From: Pseudobdellovibrionaceae bacterium | GTDB taxonomy: Bacteria > Bdellovibrionota > Bdellovibrionia > Bdellovibrionales > Bdellovibrionaceae | Assembly (NCBI GenBank): GCA_019637875.1 | Contig: JAHBUW010000013.1 | Location: 1 to 64,000 of the forward strand | Length of the DNA stretch: 64,000 nt | Direction: 5' to 3' | Shown: in pieces, positions 21,274 through 29,383 of the stretch | How positions within the stretch are numbered: the stretch's first letter is position 1 | Layout of the letters: each line of letters starts with the position of its first letter | Notes under the pieces: generated by a model | Database searches by the model: none | What the model was told of the DNA's origin: nothing | What the model saw: only the letters and a program-made list of their open reading frames with translations | Program-made: the position numbers and the translations under genes

Positions 21274-23757
21274 ATGGAAGAAAATCAGAGCCCTCGGGGC
21301 GTGACCGTCGTCGACATCAACAAAGAGATGCGCGACGCCTATCTGCAATATTCGATGTCTGTCATCGTGGGTCGTGCTTTGCCCGACGTGCGTGATGGAC
21401 TGAAACCCGTTCACCGCCGGATCTTGTTCGCGCAATACGAGATGGGGAACAGCCACGACAAACCCTACAAAAAATCAGCCCGGGTTGTTGGTGAAGTGAT
21501 GGGTAAATATCACCCTCACGGTGATATGGCGATCTACGACTCGATGGTGCGGATGGCGCAGGATTTCTCGCTGCGCTACCCGCTTGAAGACGGTCAGGGA
21601 AACTTCGGTTCCATCGATGGTGATGCTCCCGCAGCCAGCCGTTACACCGAAGTCCGCGTCACCAAACTGGCCGAAGAGCTTCTTGAAGACATCGACAAAG
21701 AGACCGTCAAGTTCGGTCCGAACTACGACGATTCGCTTGAAGTGCCGATGGTTCTTCCGGCGAAGTTCCCGAACTTGCTGGTGAACGGTTCGGCGGGGAT
21801 CGCCGTCGGTATGGCGACGAACATTCCGCCCCATAACCTGGGTGAAGTGATCGACGGTTGTATCCACCTGATCGATAATCCTGACTGCTCGATCGACGAT
21901 CTGATGCAGAAAATTCCTGGCCCCGACTTCCCTTCGTACGGCGTCGTCTCGGGCACGCAAGGCATTCATCAAGCCTACAAAAAGGGAAAAGGGATCATCA
22001 CGCTGAAAGCCGTTGCGGATATCGAAGCCCGCAAAGACGGTCGTGAAGAGATCATCGTGACCGAAATCCCGTACCAGGTGAACAAGGCGAAGCTGATCGA
22101 AAGCATCGCCGACATGGTTCGTGAAAAAACGATCGAAGGCATTTCCGATCTGCGTGACGAGTCGTCGCGCGAGGGAATGCGCATCGTGATTTCGATCAAA
22201 CGCGGTGAAAACGCGTCGGTGATCCTGAATCGCCTGTACAAGTTCACGCAGCTGCAAGTCAGCTTCGGTATCATCATGCTGGCGCTCGACGCGAAGAACC
22301 AGCCCGTCACCTTCGATCTGAAGATGATGCTTCAGGCGTTCATCGAGCACCGCCGTGACGTCGTCACTCGTCGTTGCTTGTTCGATCTGAAGAAGGCGCA
22401 GGAAAAAGCGCATATCTTGGAAGGTCTGAAGAAGGCCCTCGACAACATCGATGCGGTCATCGCGACGATCAAAGCCTCGGGGGATTCGTCGGTTGCGACC
22501 ACGAACCTGATGGATAAGTTCGCGTTCTCGGAACGCCAAGCGAAGGCGATCTTGGAAATGCGTTTGCAACGTCTGACCGGCTTGGAGCGCGACAAGATCT
22601 TGGCGGAACTCGCCGAGCTCATGAAAACCATCGACTGGTTGAAAATGGTTCTGGCGGACGTCAAAGAAATCTACAAAATCATCGTCGGTGAATTGACCGA
22701 GATCCGTAAACGTCACGCCGATCCCCGTCGCACGCAAATCGCGAACGACGGTGGCGACATCGAAGACGAAGATCTGATCGCGGAAGAACCGATGGTCGTC
22801 ACCATCACGAACACGGGTTACATCAAGCGCATTTCGCCGGATGAATACCGTGTGCAACGTCGTGGCGGCAAAGGCCTGAAAGGCATGGAAACGCGGGACG
22901 AGGACTACGTCACCGACATCTTCAGTGCCAGCACCAAGACGAACCTTTTGATCTTTACCGACAAAGGGAAGGTCTATTGGACGAAAGTTCACCGTCTGCC
23001 CCAGGGCAATCGGACCAGCAAAGGGAAAGCGATCGCGAACGTCGTTCAACTGCAGAACACCGAAAAAGTGATGGCGGTTCTGCCGGTCGAGAACTTCGAC
23101 GAAAATCGCTTCGTCGTGATGCTCACTCAAAAAGGGATCATCAAGAAGACTTCGCTCGACGCGTTCGCGAATCCGCGGACCGCGGGAATCATCGCGCTGA
23201 CGACCGATCTGGATGACCAGGTCATCGACGCGAAGATTTCGGACGGCGAAAGCGATATCTTCATCGCGACCCGCGAGGGGATGTCGATTCGTTTCAACGA
23301 AAGCGACGTTCGTGCCATGGGCCGTTCCGCACGTGGCGTGAAAGGGATCACCCTGGCGAAGACCGACGTGGTGCAGACCATGGAAATCCTCGGTAAGGGT
23401 TCGAAAGACACCCTGCTGGTGGTCACAGAAGGCGGCTACGGTAAGCGCTCGGAACAAGAGGAATACCGTATCCAAGGTCGTGGCGGCGTCGGCATCATCA
23501 CCCAGAAGACGACCGACAAAGTCGGGAACGTCGTGGGTGCAAAACGTGTCGCGAACAACCAAGAAGTCATCCTGACCACCGATAAGGGGCAGGTCATCCG
23601 CATGAAGGTCACGGACATTTCGCTGTTGGGTCGTAACACCCAGGGCGTACGTTTGATCAACCTTGCGGACAAAGATGAATTGGTGACCGGATTTGCGGTC
23701 GTTGACGATGAAGAGCAATTGGAAACCACGCCGCCGGCGGGAACCCAAACGCACTAA
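21274..23757 (+). CDS. gyrA: DNA gyrase subunit A
   Basis: DNA-cleaving subunit of gyrase; 827 residues. The catalytic Tyr124 sits in AASRYTEVR. The six-bladed C-terminal domain follows, with the GyrA-box-like QRRGGKG at about residue 529. In the quinolone-contact loop (HPHGDMAIYD, 80-89) the position of E. coli Ser83 is Met85, while the Asp87 equivalent is kept (Asp89). The ATG follows an AAGGAGC site. A TPR lipoprotein gene starts 12 bases downstream. Confidence 0.98.
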   Translation: MEENQSPRGVTVVDINKEMRDAYLQYSMSVIVGRALPDVRDGLKPVHRRILFAQYEMGNSHDKPYKKSARVVGEVMGKYHPHGDMAIYDSMVRMAQDFSLRYPLEDGQGNFGSIDGDAPAASRYTEVRVTKLAEELLEDIDKETVKFGPNYDDSLEVPMVLPAKFPNLLVNGSAGIAVGMATNIPPHNLGEVIDGCIHLIDNPDCSIDDLMQKIPGPDFPSYGVVSGTQGIHQAYKKGKGIITLKAVADIEARKDGREEIIVTEIPYQVNKAKLIESIADMVREKTIEGISDLRDESSREGMRIVISIKRGENASVILNRLYKFTQLQVSFGIIMLALDAKNQPVTFDLKMMLQAFIEHRRDVVTRRCLFDLKKAQEKAHILEGLKKALDNIDAVIATIKASGDSSVATTNLMDKFAFSERQAKAILEMRLQRLTGLERDKILAELAELMKTIDWLKMVLADVKEIYKIIVGELTEIRKRHADPRRTQIANDGGDIEDEDLIAEEPMVVTITNTGYIKRISPDEYRVQRRGGKGLKGMETRDEDYVTDIFSASTKTNLLIFTDKGKVYWTKVHRLPQGNRTSKGKAIANVVQLQNTEKVMAVLPVENFDENRFVVMLTQKGIIKKTSLDAFANPRTAGIIALTTDLDDQVIDAKISDGESDIFIATREGMSIRFNESDVRAMGRSARGVKGITLAKTDVVQTMEILGKGSKDTLLVVTEGGYGKRSEQEEYRIQGRGGVGIITQKTTDKVGNVVGAKRVANNQEVILTTDKGQVIRMKVTDISLLGRNTQGVRLINLADKDELVTGFAVVDDEEQLETTPPAGTQTH

Positions 23758-23769
23758 ATCGGAGTCGAA

Positions 23770-24621
23770 ATGCGAAAGAGCCAACAGAGGCGAAATCTCA
23801 ATGGACGAGGTCACGGGGTGATTCGAGTCTGGTGGGTTTACGGGTTGGCTCTTTTCTTTTTTCTGGCGTGTGAGCGACCGATTCAGAAAGAGTACAAGAA
23901 GGCCGAAACCGAGGCTTCGTCTCAGAACTGGCGTACGGCGGTCAGTTTGTTTGAAGACATCGTCCGGACGGAACCCGCGAGCGCGGAAGCGCTGATGTCG
24001 GCGCGGGAAGGAGCGCGTATCGCTTCTCTGGAAATCAAAGACGTCACGCGCGCCATTCCCTTGTATCGCCACTTGGTCTTGTATTCGCCCGAGCCGAAGG
24101 AATCCTTGAACGCGCAAAAACAGATCGTGGATATCGTCTTCGCGCAGATTCAGGATTACCCACGCGCCATCGAAGAGATTTCAAGTCTGCTGCAAGTCGA
24201 GACCGACGCTGAAGAGCGGGTCGCTTACCGCGTGAAGTTGGCGCGAAGCTATTACCACATGAATAACTTCATGCAGGCGGCGGCCGAGCTTAAAGAGCTT
24301 CTGCGTGGCCCTCATGACCATAAGTTGGATTTTGAAATCAAAGAGCTGCAAGCGAACATCTTGATCGCCGACAAAAAGTACGACGAGGCTTCGGTGATTC
24401 TGCGCGATCTTCTAACGAAACATCGTGACCAGGCGATTCGCGAGAACGTCCCGATGACCTTGGCGGTCGCTTTGGAAGAGCAAAAGGACTTCAAGGGTGC
24501 GATTGGTATTCTTGAGTCGGTGAAGGCCTCACATCCCGTGCCGGAATATGTGGAGCTTCGCCTGAAAAGACTACGCGAGCGCTCGCTCAATCAGCCCGGC
24601 GCTCGAGGATGGAAGAAATGA
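23770..24621 (+). CDS. TPR-repeat lipoprotein
   Basis: A 283-residue predicted lipoprotein of unknown specific role. A basic N-terminus and hydrophobic segment lead to the lipobox FLAC (Cys34), followed by ERPIQ. The rest is helical with tetratricopeptide-like repeats (for example AETEASSQNWRTAVSLFEDI, then ARSYYHMNNFMQAAAELKEL). It lies 12 bases after gyrA, has GGAG upstream of its ATG, and its stop overlaps the next start in an ATGA (24618-24621), tying it to the F0 genes. Whether it helps ATP synthase or is just a passenger is unknown. Confidence 0.82.
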   Translation: MRKSQQRRNLNGRGHGVIRVWWVYGLALFFFLACERPIQKEYKKAETEASSQNWRTAVSLFEDIVRTEPASAEALMSAREGARIASLEIKDVTRAIPLYRHLVLYSPEPKESLNAQKQIVDIVFAQIQDYPRAIEEISSLLQVETDAEERVAYRVKLARSYYHMNNFMQAAAELKELLRGPHDHKLDFEIKELQANILIADKKYDEASVILRDLLTKHRDQAIRENVPMTLAVALEEQKDFKGAIGILESVKASHPVPEYVELRLKRLRERSLNQPGARGWKK

Positions 24622-24839
24622 AGCCAAATAAAGGGCTTATTTTCATGGCGATGGGTTTTGAACTCGTCGGATTGATTTTAGGGTGCATATTTATCGGGCA
24701 ATGGGTTGATGAGAATTACGGCACGAAGGGGCTGGGGCTGGTTGGTTTTTCAGCAGCGGCTTTAGTGGGCTGGCTCGTGCACATTGTGCAGCTCTTGAAG
24801 AAGTTTGAAGCGGATTCAGAAGAGCCCGAATCGAAATGA
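24618..24839 (+). CDS. atpZ: AtpZ-like small membrane protein
   Basis: A 73-residue protein with two hydrophobic segments (about 8-28 and 38-58) and the GxxxG-rich FELVGLILGCIFIGQWVDENYG pattern of the AtpZ/gene-1 family, which precedes atpI in many ATP synthase operons. AtpZ and AtpI are implicated in c-ring assembly or cation supply in some species. I chose the ATG at 24618, which overlaps the upstream stop as ATGA and has GAGG at a good distance. An ATG at 24609 is the alternative. Confidence 0.75.
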   Translation: MKPNKGLIFMAMGFELVGLILGCIFIGQWVDENYGTKGLGLVGFSAAALVGWLVHIVQLLKKFEADSEEPESK

Positions 24840-24880
24840 ATGTCTTGTCCGAGGGTCAGCGGATCAGTTAAGCCCCATTC

Positions 24881-25237
24881 GTGCTTAAAAGCTTCTTTGT
24901 TATTCAACTTGCTTTGATCGCGCTCGTGACCGTATTGGCCGGTTTCTTCTCGTGGGAAACTGCCGCATCGGTGTTCATCGGCGGTGTGACAATGCTCGTG
25001 AATTTCGCGGTGCTGGCCGGTTCTTGGGCTCTGATCAACAGCAAAAAACTCATTGCTCTCTGTGTTTTAATCATTGTAAGTAAGTACACGATTTTAGCCG
25101 TGTTGTTGTATCGCATTTTGAGCCTTCCCTGGGTTCAGCCTCTTAGCTTTCTCGTGGGAATCTCGATATTTGTGTTCGCGGCCGTTTTGTTAGGACTTTA
25201 TCAACAGAGTTCTTTCAAGGCGCAGGAACAGGAATAG
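24881..25237 (+). CDS. atpI: ATP synthase protein I (AtpI-like)
   Basis: A 118-residue integral membrane protein with about four hydrophobic segments (6-22, 30-50, 57-77, 84-104), matching the size and position of AtpI upstream of atpB. The family is thought to help assemble the c-ring. The start is a GTG at 24881 with no strong ribosome site; the C-terminus is short and charged. Assignment rests on topology and neighbours more than on motifs. Confidence 0.78.
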   Translation: MLKSFFVIQLALIALVTVLAGFFSWETAASVFIGGVTMLVNFAVLAGSWALINSKKLIALCVLIIVSKYTILAVLLYRILSLPWVQPLSFLVGISIFVFAAVLLGLYQQSSFKAQEQE

Positions 25238-25247
25238 GAATTAGCCG

Positions 25248-25934
25248 ATGGCTTCAAGTTTGACCTCATTGATCCCTGGAGTGGGCGACACCTACGCTCA
25301 CGTTGCGACAGCTGGAATTGTTTCGGCAGGTTTGATCGCCGCAACTTTCATCGCACGCGCTCAACTGGGTACCGGTGAAACGGCGGTTGTTCCCGCTGGC
25401 AAACTTTCGTTCCGCGGTTTCTTCGAATTCATCACCGAGTTCATTCAAGGTCTTTCGGACATGGTCATTGGTGAACATGGACGCGCGTTCGTCCCCATGT
25501 TCGCGGCGACTTTCACTTTCGTTTTGATTAACAACCTCGTCGGGATGATTCCCGGTATGGTTCCCGCGACGGAAAATCTGAACACCACGCTGGCGATGGG
25601 TTTCTTCATGTTCTTCGCCTACAACATCTTCGGCGTGAAAGAGAACGGCGTTGCTTACTTCAAACACTTCCTGGGTCCCATCTGGTGGCTGATTCCGTTG
25701 ATGCTCGTCATCGAGTTGATCTCGCACTTTGTGCGTCCGATCAGCTTGGGTCTGCGTCTGGCGAACGTCCTTCAAGGTGACCATACGGTTGTCGGCATTT
25801 TCTTGAATCTGTTCCCTATCGGGTTGCCGATCCCGTTCTACATGCTGGGCCTGTTCGTGGCCTGCGTTCAGGCTTTCGTGTTCACGCTGTTGTCGATGGT
25901 TTACGTGGCTCTCGCGACGGCGCACGATCACTAG
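25248..25934 (+). CDS. atpB: F0 subunit a
   Basis: Stator channel subunit that forms the ion half-channels against the c-ring. The 228 residues have five or more membrane segments. The essential arginine lies in SLGLRLANVLQGD (about residue 172), and the loop has the typical LIPLMLVIELISHFVRP. It starts 10 bases after atpI with AGGAAT upstream of the ATG, and is followed by atpE after 45 bases. Identity is secure. Confidence 0.96.
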   Translation: MASSLTSLIPGVGDTYAHVATAGIVSAGLIAATFIARAQLGTGETAVVPAGKLSFRGFFEFITEFIQGLSDMVIGEHGRAFVPMFAATFTFVLINNLVGMIPGMVPATENLNTTLAMGFFMFFAYNIFGVKENGVAYFKHFLGPIWWLIPLMLVIELISHFVRPISLGLRLANVLQGDHTVVGIFLNLFPIGLPIPFYMLGLFVACVQAFVFTLLSMVYVALATAHDH

Positions 25935-25979
25935 AAATTTATTAACAAATCAGAATTGTACAATAAGGAGAAACAGTTC

Positions 25980-26300
25980 ATGAAAAGCACAATCCGTAAC
26001 ATCTTGATCACTATGACTGCTGCAATGGCGGCAACTTCGGCTTTCGCACAAGATGCGGCAGCAGTTGCAACTTCGCAGAACGGCATGATCGCAATGGCAG
26101 CTGGTCTGGCCATCGGTCTGGCAGCTATCGGCGGCGCGATCGGACAAGCAATGACCGCAGCTTCGGCTTTGGACGGCATCGCTCGTAACCCCGCAGCTCA
26201 GTCGAAAGTCTTCACTCCCATGATCATCGGTCTGGCTCTGATCGAGTCGCTGGTCATCTACGCGTTCGTTATCGCGTTCTTCCTCCAAGGCAAATTCTAA
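25980..26300 (+). CDS. atpE: F0 subunit c with signal-like N-terminus
   Basis: Rotor-ring subunit, 106 residues from the ATG at 25980, preceded by AAGGAG (25965-25970). An N-terminal extension of about 24 residues (a basic start, a hydrophobic core, then SAFAQ) looks like a cleavable signal peptide before the usual hairpin. The loop motif ARNPAAQSK lies between the two helices. The ion-site Glu89 is in helix 2 within ALIESLVIY. Gln56 in helix 1 is exactly 33 residues earlier, and Ser90 and Tyr94 follow it, resembling Na+-type c subunits; the equivalents of Ilyobacter Val63 and Thr67 are Leu. A strong terminator follows. Confidence 0.95.
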   Translation: MKSTIRNILITMTAAMAATSAFAQDAAAVATSQNGMIAMAAGLAIGLAAIGGAIGQAMTAASALDGIARNPAAQSKVFTPMIIGLALIESLVIYAFVIAFFLQGKF

Positions 26301-26335
26301 TCTCCGCTTTCGCGTAGATTCGAAATCTTGAGACT

Positions 26336-26362
26336 AAGGCCACCTTCGGGTGGCCTTTTGTT
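26336..26362 (+). terminator. Rho-independent terminator after atpE
   Basis: GGCCACC (26338-26344), a TTCG tetraloop and GGTGGCC (26349-26355) form a 7-bp GC-rich hairpin followed by TTTTGTTTT, with two A residues before the stem able to extend it. It closes the gyrA-TPR-F0 run. Confidence 0.92.
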
Positions 26363-26413
26363 TTGGGGCTTTCACATCTTTTTCACTGTCGATTTTCCGG
26401 ACGGGCGTCAGTC

Positions 26414-26441
26414 GTGAAAGGGCCGTTCTTTGCTCTTTCAC
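26414..26441. repeat. Imperfect inverted repeat
   Basis: GTGAAAG (26414-26420) pairs with CTTTCAC (26435-26441), extended inward by further pairing around one mismatch. No T tract follows. It sits between the atpE terminator and the SH3b-like gene, where an operator or a 5' UTR hairpin would fit. The function is unknown. Confidence 0.45.
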
Positions 26442-26529
26442 CGGTCCCGATGACGGCAACGATTTTCGCGTCTTCCAGGCTCCAAAACGGGTGATTCATT
26501 TGCACTGACTACCGGGCAGAGGTGGCAGG

Positions 26530-27450
26530 ATGCGATTCTTCGTTTGGGCCCTCATTCTCCAGTTGTCGGTGGTTCCCGCATTCGCGATGAAGTACCGCAC
26601 ACTCCAAGGCGTGAAAGAGTCCACGGTACGGACCCTGAACACGGGCTTCAACGTCCGTAGTGAACGCTCCACCACGAGCTCCTCGCTGGGACAAATACAA
26701 GAGCTGATCAACGGTGGAAGGTTTGAAGTCGACGTCCGAGAGGTCGACGAAGATTGGATCCGCGTGCGCACGGCGAAGGGCGATGGGTGGATTCACCGGA
26801 CCGCGCTTCAAGACGTGGAAGTGAAAACCGATTTTGTCCTACGTCACGAACCGAACTCCATGGCCGCCAATCGCGGCACGATCGCCGAAGGGCTTTTCGT
26901 TCGCGAGAACGACGCCATCTTGACCGGACGGACGGAAATCGAAGAGCGCAACGGTAAGACGAACAAGTGGCATGAGATCTTCGTTCGTGGCGAGCGCGCG
27001 TGGGTTCATGAAAATGCGATCACCAAAAAGGAAGAGGCGGCGGTGACTCCCACTCCGGCTTCGGAACGCGCGTCGGCCGAGGCGAAAGCGGAAGAAAAGG
27101 TCGAGGAAAAGCCGAAACCCAAACCGGAAGTTCAATGCGTGGGGAGTTTGAACGAAGCCCGCGGTGAAGAGCGTTTCCAAAAATTGCTTTCGCGCGGCAA
27201 CCCGTTCACGACGTGGAACGGCCCTTGGGGCGCGACCATTGCGGTGCAGTCCAACGGGCAAGCGATTCTGAACCATCCGATGAAGGGTAAGATTCCGCTG
27301 ACGCTGGCGTTGTGTATGGATAAACGTGATCGCGCCTTCATCACGGTGAACGGTACGAAGATCTATTTCAAAGACGAAAACATGAGCCGCATCAGCGTGA
27401 CCGATCCCACATCGGGCGATGCGTATGATTTCTCCCGGGGTGTTCAATGA
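26530..27450 (+). CDS. Exported protein with SH3b-like repeats
   Basis: A 306-residue exported protein with a signal peptide (residues 1-19, VVPAFA). Residues 34-97 form a bacterial SH3-like unit (LNTGFNVRSERS to GWIHRTAL); residues 100-165 look like a second, more diverged one ending RAWVHENAI. A charged Ala/Glu/Lys/Pro linker (about 168-200) follows, then a C-terminal domain with two Cys. Bacterial SH3 modules often bind cell wall. It overlaps the next gene by an ATGA. No enzymatic domain is visible, so the role is open. Confidence 0.78.
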   Translation: MRFFVWALILQLSVVPAFAMKYRTLQGVKESTVRTLNTGFNVRSERSTTSSSLGQIQELINGGRFEVDVREVDEDWIRVRTAKGDGWIHRTALQDVEVKTDFVLRHEPNSMAANRGTIAEGLFVRENDAILTGRTEIEERNGKTNKWHEIFVRGERAWVHENAITKKEEAAVTPTPASERASAEAKAEEKVEEKPKPKPEVQCVGSLNEARGEERFQKLLSRGNPFTTWNGPWGATIAVQSNGQAILNHPMKGKIPLTLALCMDKRDRAFITVNGTKIYFKDENMSRISVTDPTSGDAYDFSRGVQ

Positions 27451-27953
27451 TGCGTTTCATGACCGTCTTGGCGATGATATTAGGTGCCTCGGGTTTCGCA
27501 ATGGCGCAAGATTGCCGGTACCAAACTCGCCCGAACGACGTGTTCTTCCAGAACCTTCCTTCCGAAATCAAAGGTTGGGTCAACTGCGGTGCGAGCGGCG
27601 GGAACGTGATCTACGTTGCAAAAACCGAAAAGAAATCCGTGATCCAGTGGCAATCTTGGTTCCGCGAATACCAACTGGTTTTGAATCCCGAAGAAGCGAA
27701 AATCACCGTGCTGAAAAGTGGAAAGCTGGCGGGTGGAATCGAAACCCATTGGCTGGAAAGTCAGCGGAGCACGGGCGCGACCCGTCATTTGCTGATCGTG
27801 AAACCGGATGGCCGGAAGAATAGTTTGGTCTTTATCCAATCGGCGAACGTGGGAACCGGCGAACGGGCCGCATTCACGGTGCCGGATTCCCTACGTCGCA
27901 TCATTCGCGGAGTGGATGCGGTCTTGCTCGATCGGGAATTCCCGCTGAATTAA
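27447..27953 (+). CDS. Exported protein, unknown function
   Basis: A 168-residue protein I do not recognise. It has a signal peptide ending near FAMAQ (residue 21) and two cysteines near the start of the mature part (residues 23 and 47), which could form a disulfide. Beta-rich segments (GNVIYVAKTEKKSVIQW, ITVLKSGKLAGGIE) suggest a small periplasmic domain. It is co-translated with the SH3b-like gene (ATGA at 27447-27450), so the two products may act together. Confidence 0.72.
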   Translation: MMRFMTVLAMILGASGFAMAQDCRYQTRPNDVFFQNLPSEIKGWVNCGASGGNVIYVAKTEKKSVIQWQSWFREYQLVLNPEEAKITVLKSGKLAGGIETHWLESQRSTGATRHLLIVKPDGRKNSLVFIQSANVGTGERAAFTVPDSLRRIIRGVDAVLLDREFPLN

Positions 27954-27976
27954 GGGCCCGCGTTTCCGCGCGCCCC
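27954..27976. terminator. GC-rich hairpin between convergent genes
   Basis: GGGC, a C mismatch and CGCG, a TTTC loop, then CGCG, a C mismatch and GCCC: a symmetrical hairpin between the ends of two convergent genes. There is no T tract on either strand, so it may act as a barrier or a weak bidirectional terminator. Confidence 0.4.
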
Positions 27977-27983
27977 GGATCAC

Positions 27984-29351
27984 TCACAGATATTTGTTCA
28001 CGACGTTTTCGACGCGATCGCGGATGCGCTTCAAGCCCGCTTCGCTGGTCGACTCGAAACGCAAGACCAGGACGGGTTGCGTGTTCGACGAACGTGCGAG
28101 CGCCCAACCATCTTCGAAACTCAGGCGGATGCCGTCGGTTTCGTCGATCTTGTATCCCGCACCGCCTTGAGGGAAGGCTTCTTTGATCTTCTCGACGATC
28201 AAAACCTTCTTTTCCTCAGTAGTATCCACACGAATTTCGGGAGTGTTGAACGCCGAGGGTAGGCCTTCCAGAAGTTGCGTGATGGTCTTGCCGGTTTTCG
28301 ACAAGATCTCGCAAACGCGCAGTCCTGCGTACAATGCATCGTCGTAACCGTAGTTACGGTCCGCGAAGAAGATATGTCCGCTCATTTCGCCGCCGAAGGG
28401 GCTTTTGTCGGATTTGATTTTTTCTTTGATGAGCGAATGTCCGGTCTTCCACATGACGGGAACGCCGCCGTTGGCTTTGACGTCCGCGTACATGCGATCC
28501 GAGCACTTCACGTCGCCGATGATTTTCGCGCCGGGATTGGCTTGCAGAACGCTCCGACTGATCAAAACCATCAGCTCGTCGCCGTAAATCATGCGGCCCG
28601 TTTCGTCGATCAGACCAATGCGATCGGCATCGCCGTCGAAACCGATGCCAACGATGGCTTTTTGCTCGAGAACTTCTTTGCGCAGATCCACCAGGTTTTT
28701 TTCGACCGTGGGATCCGGATGGTGGTTGGGGAAGCGTCCATCGGGTTCTTCGAAGAGGATCGTGGGCTTCAAGCCTACGGCTTCGTACAAGCGACGCGCG
28801 ATGCAGCCGCCCGCGCCGTTACCCGTGTCGAGGACGACCTTGATTGGCTTCATCAAGCCGAATTCCTTTTTATACTTTTCGACGTAGGCCGGAAAGATGT
28901 CGTACTTTTCGCTGGTGCCTTTGCCCTGCAGGAACTCGCCTTTGTCCATGATCCGACGCAGCTCTTGAATCGCTTCGCCGAAGATCGTTCCCTTGCCGAC
29001 GGAAATCTTGAAGCCGTTGTAGTCGGGAGGATTATGCGAACCGGTGATCATCACCGCGCCCGCCACGTTCGGGATCGTGAAGGTCGAAAAATAAGAGATG
29101 GGCGAAGTGATCAATCCCAAATCCAGAACGTTGAGTCCCGACGACGTCAGGCTTTCCACCATGGCATCGCGAATCGAAGGACTGGAAAGGCGAGCGTCAA
29201 AACCCACCGTGACGGTCGAATTCGCCGCGTTCGTTTGGCGTTGCAGATAAACCGCATAGGATTGACCGAGTTTGCGAACGAACTCGAGATCGAACTGCTT
29301 TTCAAAAACTCCGCGGATATCGTACTCACGGAAGATCACTGGATCGTGCAT
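27984..29351 (-). CDS. Phosphomannomutase/phosphoglucomutase
   Basis: Alpha-D-phosphohexomutase interconverting hexose 1- and 6-phosphates for glycan precursors; 455 residues. The catalytic phosphoserine lies in TGSHNPP (about residue 104), the metal loop is DGDADR (about 243-248), the sugar loop is GEMSGH, and the phosphate site is the C-terminal RSSNTQP. The overall length is that of AlgC/ManB-type enzymes. The ATG at 29351 has GGAGG upstream; an in-frame TTG four codons earlier overlaps that site and is less likely. Substrate preference cannot be read from sequence here. Confidence 0.93.
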   Translation of the reverse strand: MHDPVIFREYDIRGVFEKQFDLEFVRKLGQSYAVYLQRQTNAANSTVTVGFDARLSSPSIRDAMVESLTSSGLNVLDLGLITSPISYFSTFTIPNVAGAVMITGSHNPPDYNGFKISVGKGTIFGEAIQELRRIMDKGEFLQGKGTSEKYDIFPAYVEKYKKEFGLMKPIKVVLDTGNGAGGCIARRLYEAVGLKPTILFEEPDGRFPNHHPDPTVEKNLVDLRKEVLEQKAIVGIGFDGDADRIGLIDETGRMIYGDELMVLISRSVLQANPGAKIIGDVKCSDRMYADVKANGGVPVMWKTGHSLIKEKIKSDKSPFGGEMSGHIFFADRNYGYDDALYAGLRVCEILSKTGKTITQLLEGLPSAFNTPEIRVDTTEEKKVLIVEKIKEAFPQGGAGYKIDETDGIRLSFEDGWALARSSNTQPVLVLRFESTSEAGLKRIRDRVENVVNKYL

Positions 29352-29383
29352 GACGTCCTCCAAAATATAGGAATTCAGCCAAT

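Noticed and set aside
21475-24117. An 880-codon open frame on the minus strand opposite gyrA
   Set aside because: Same shadow character, with no ribosome site and no domain; gyrA on the plus strand is certain.
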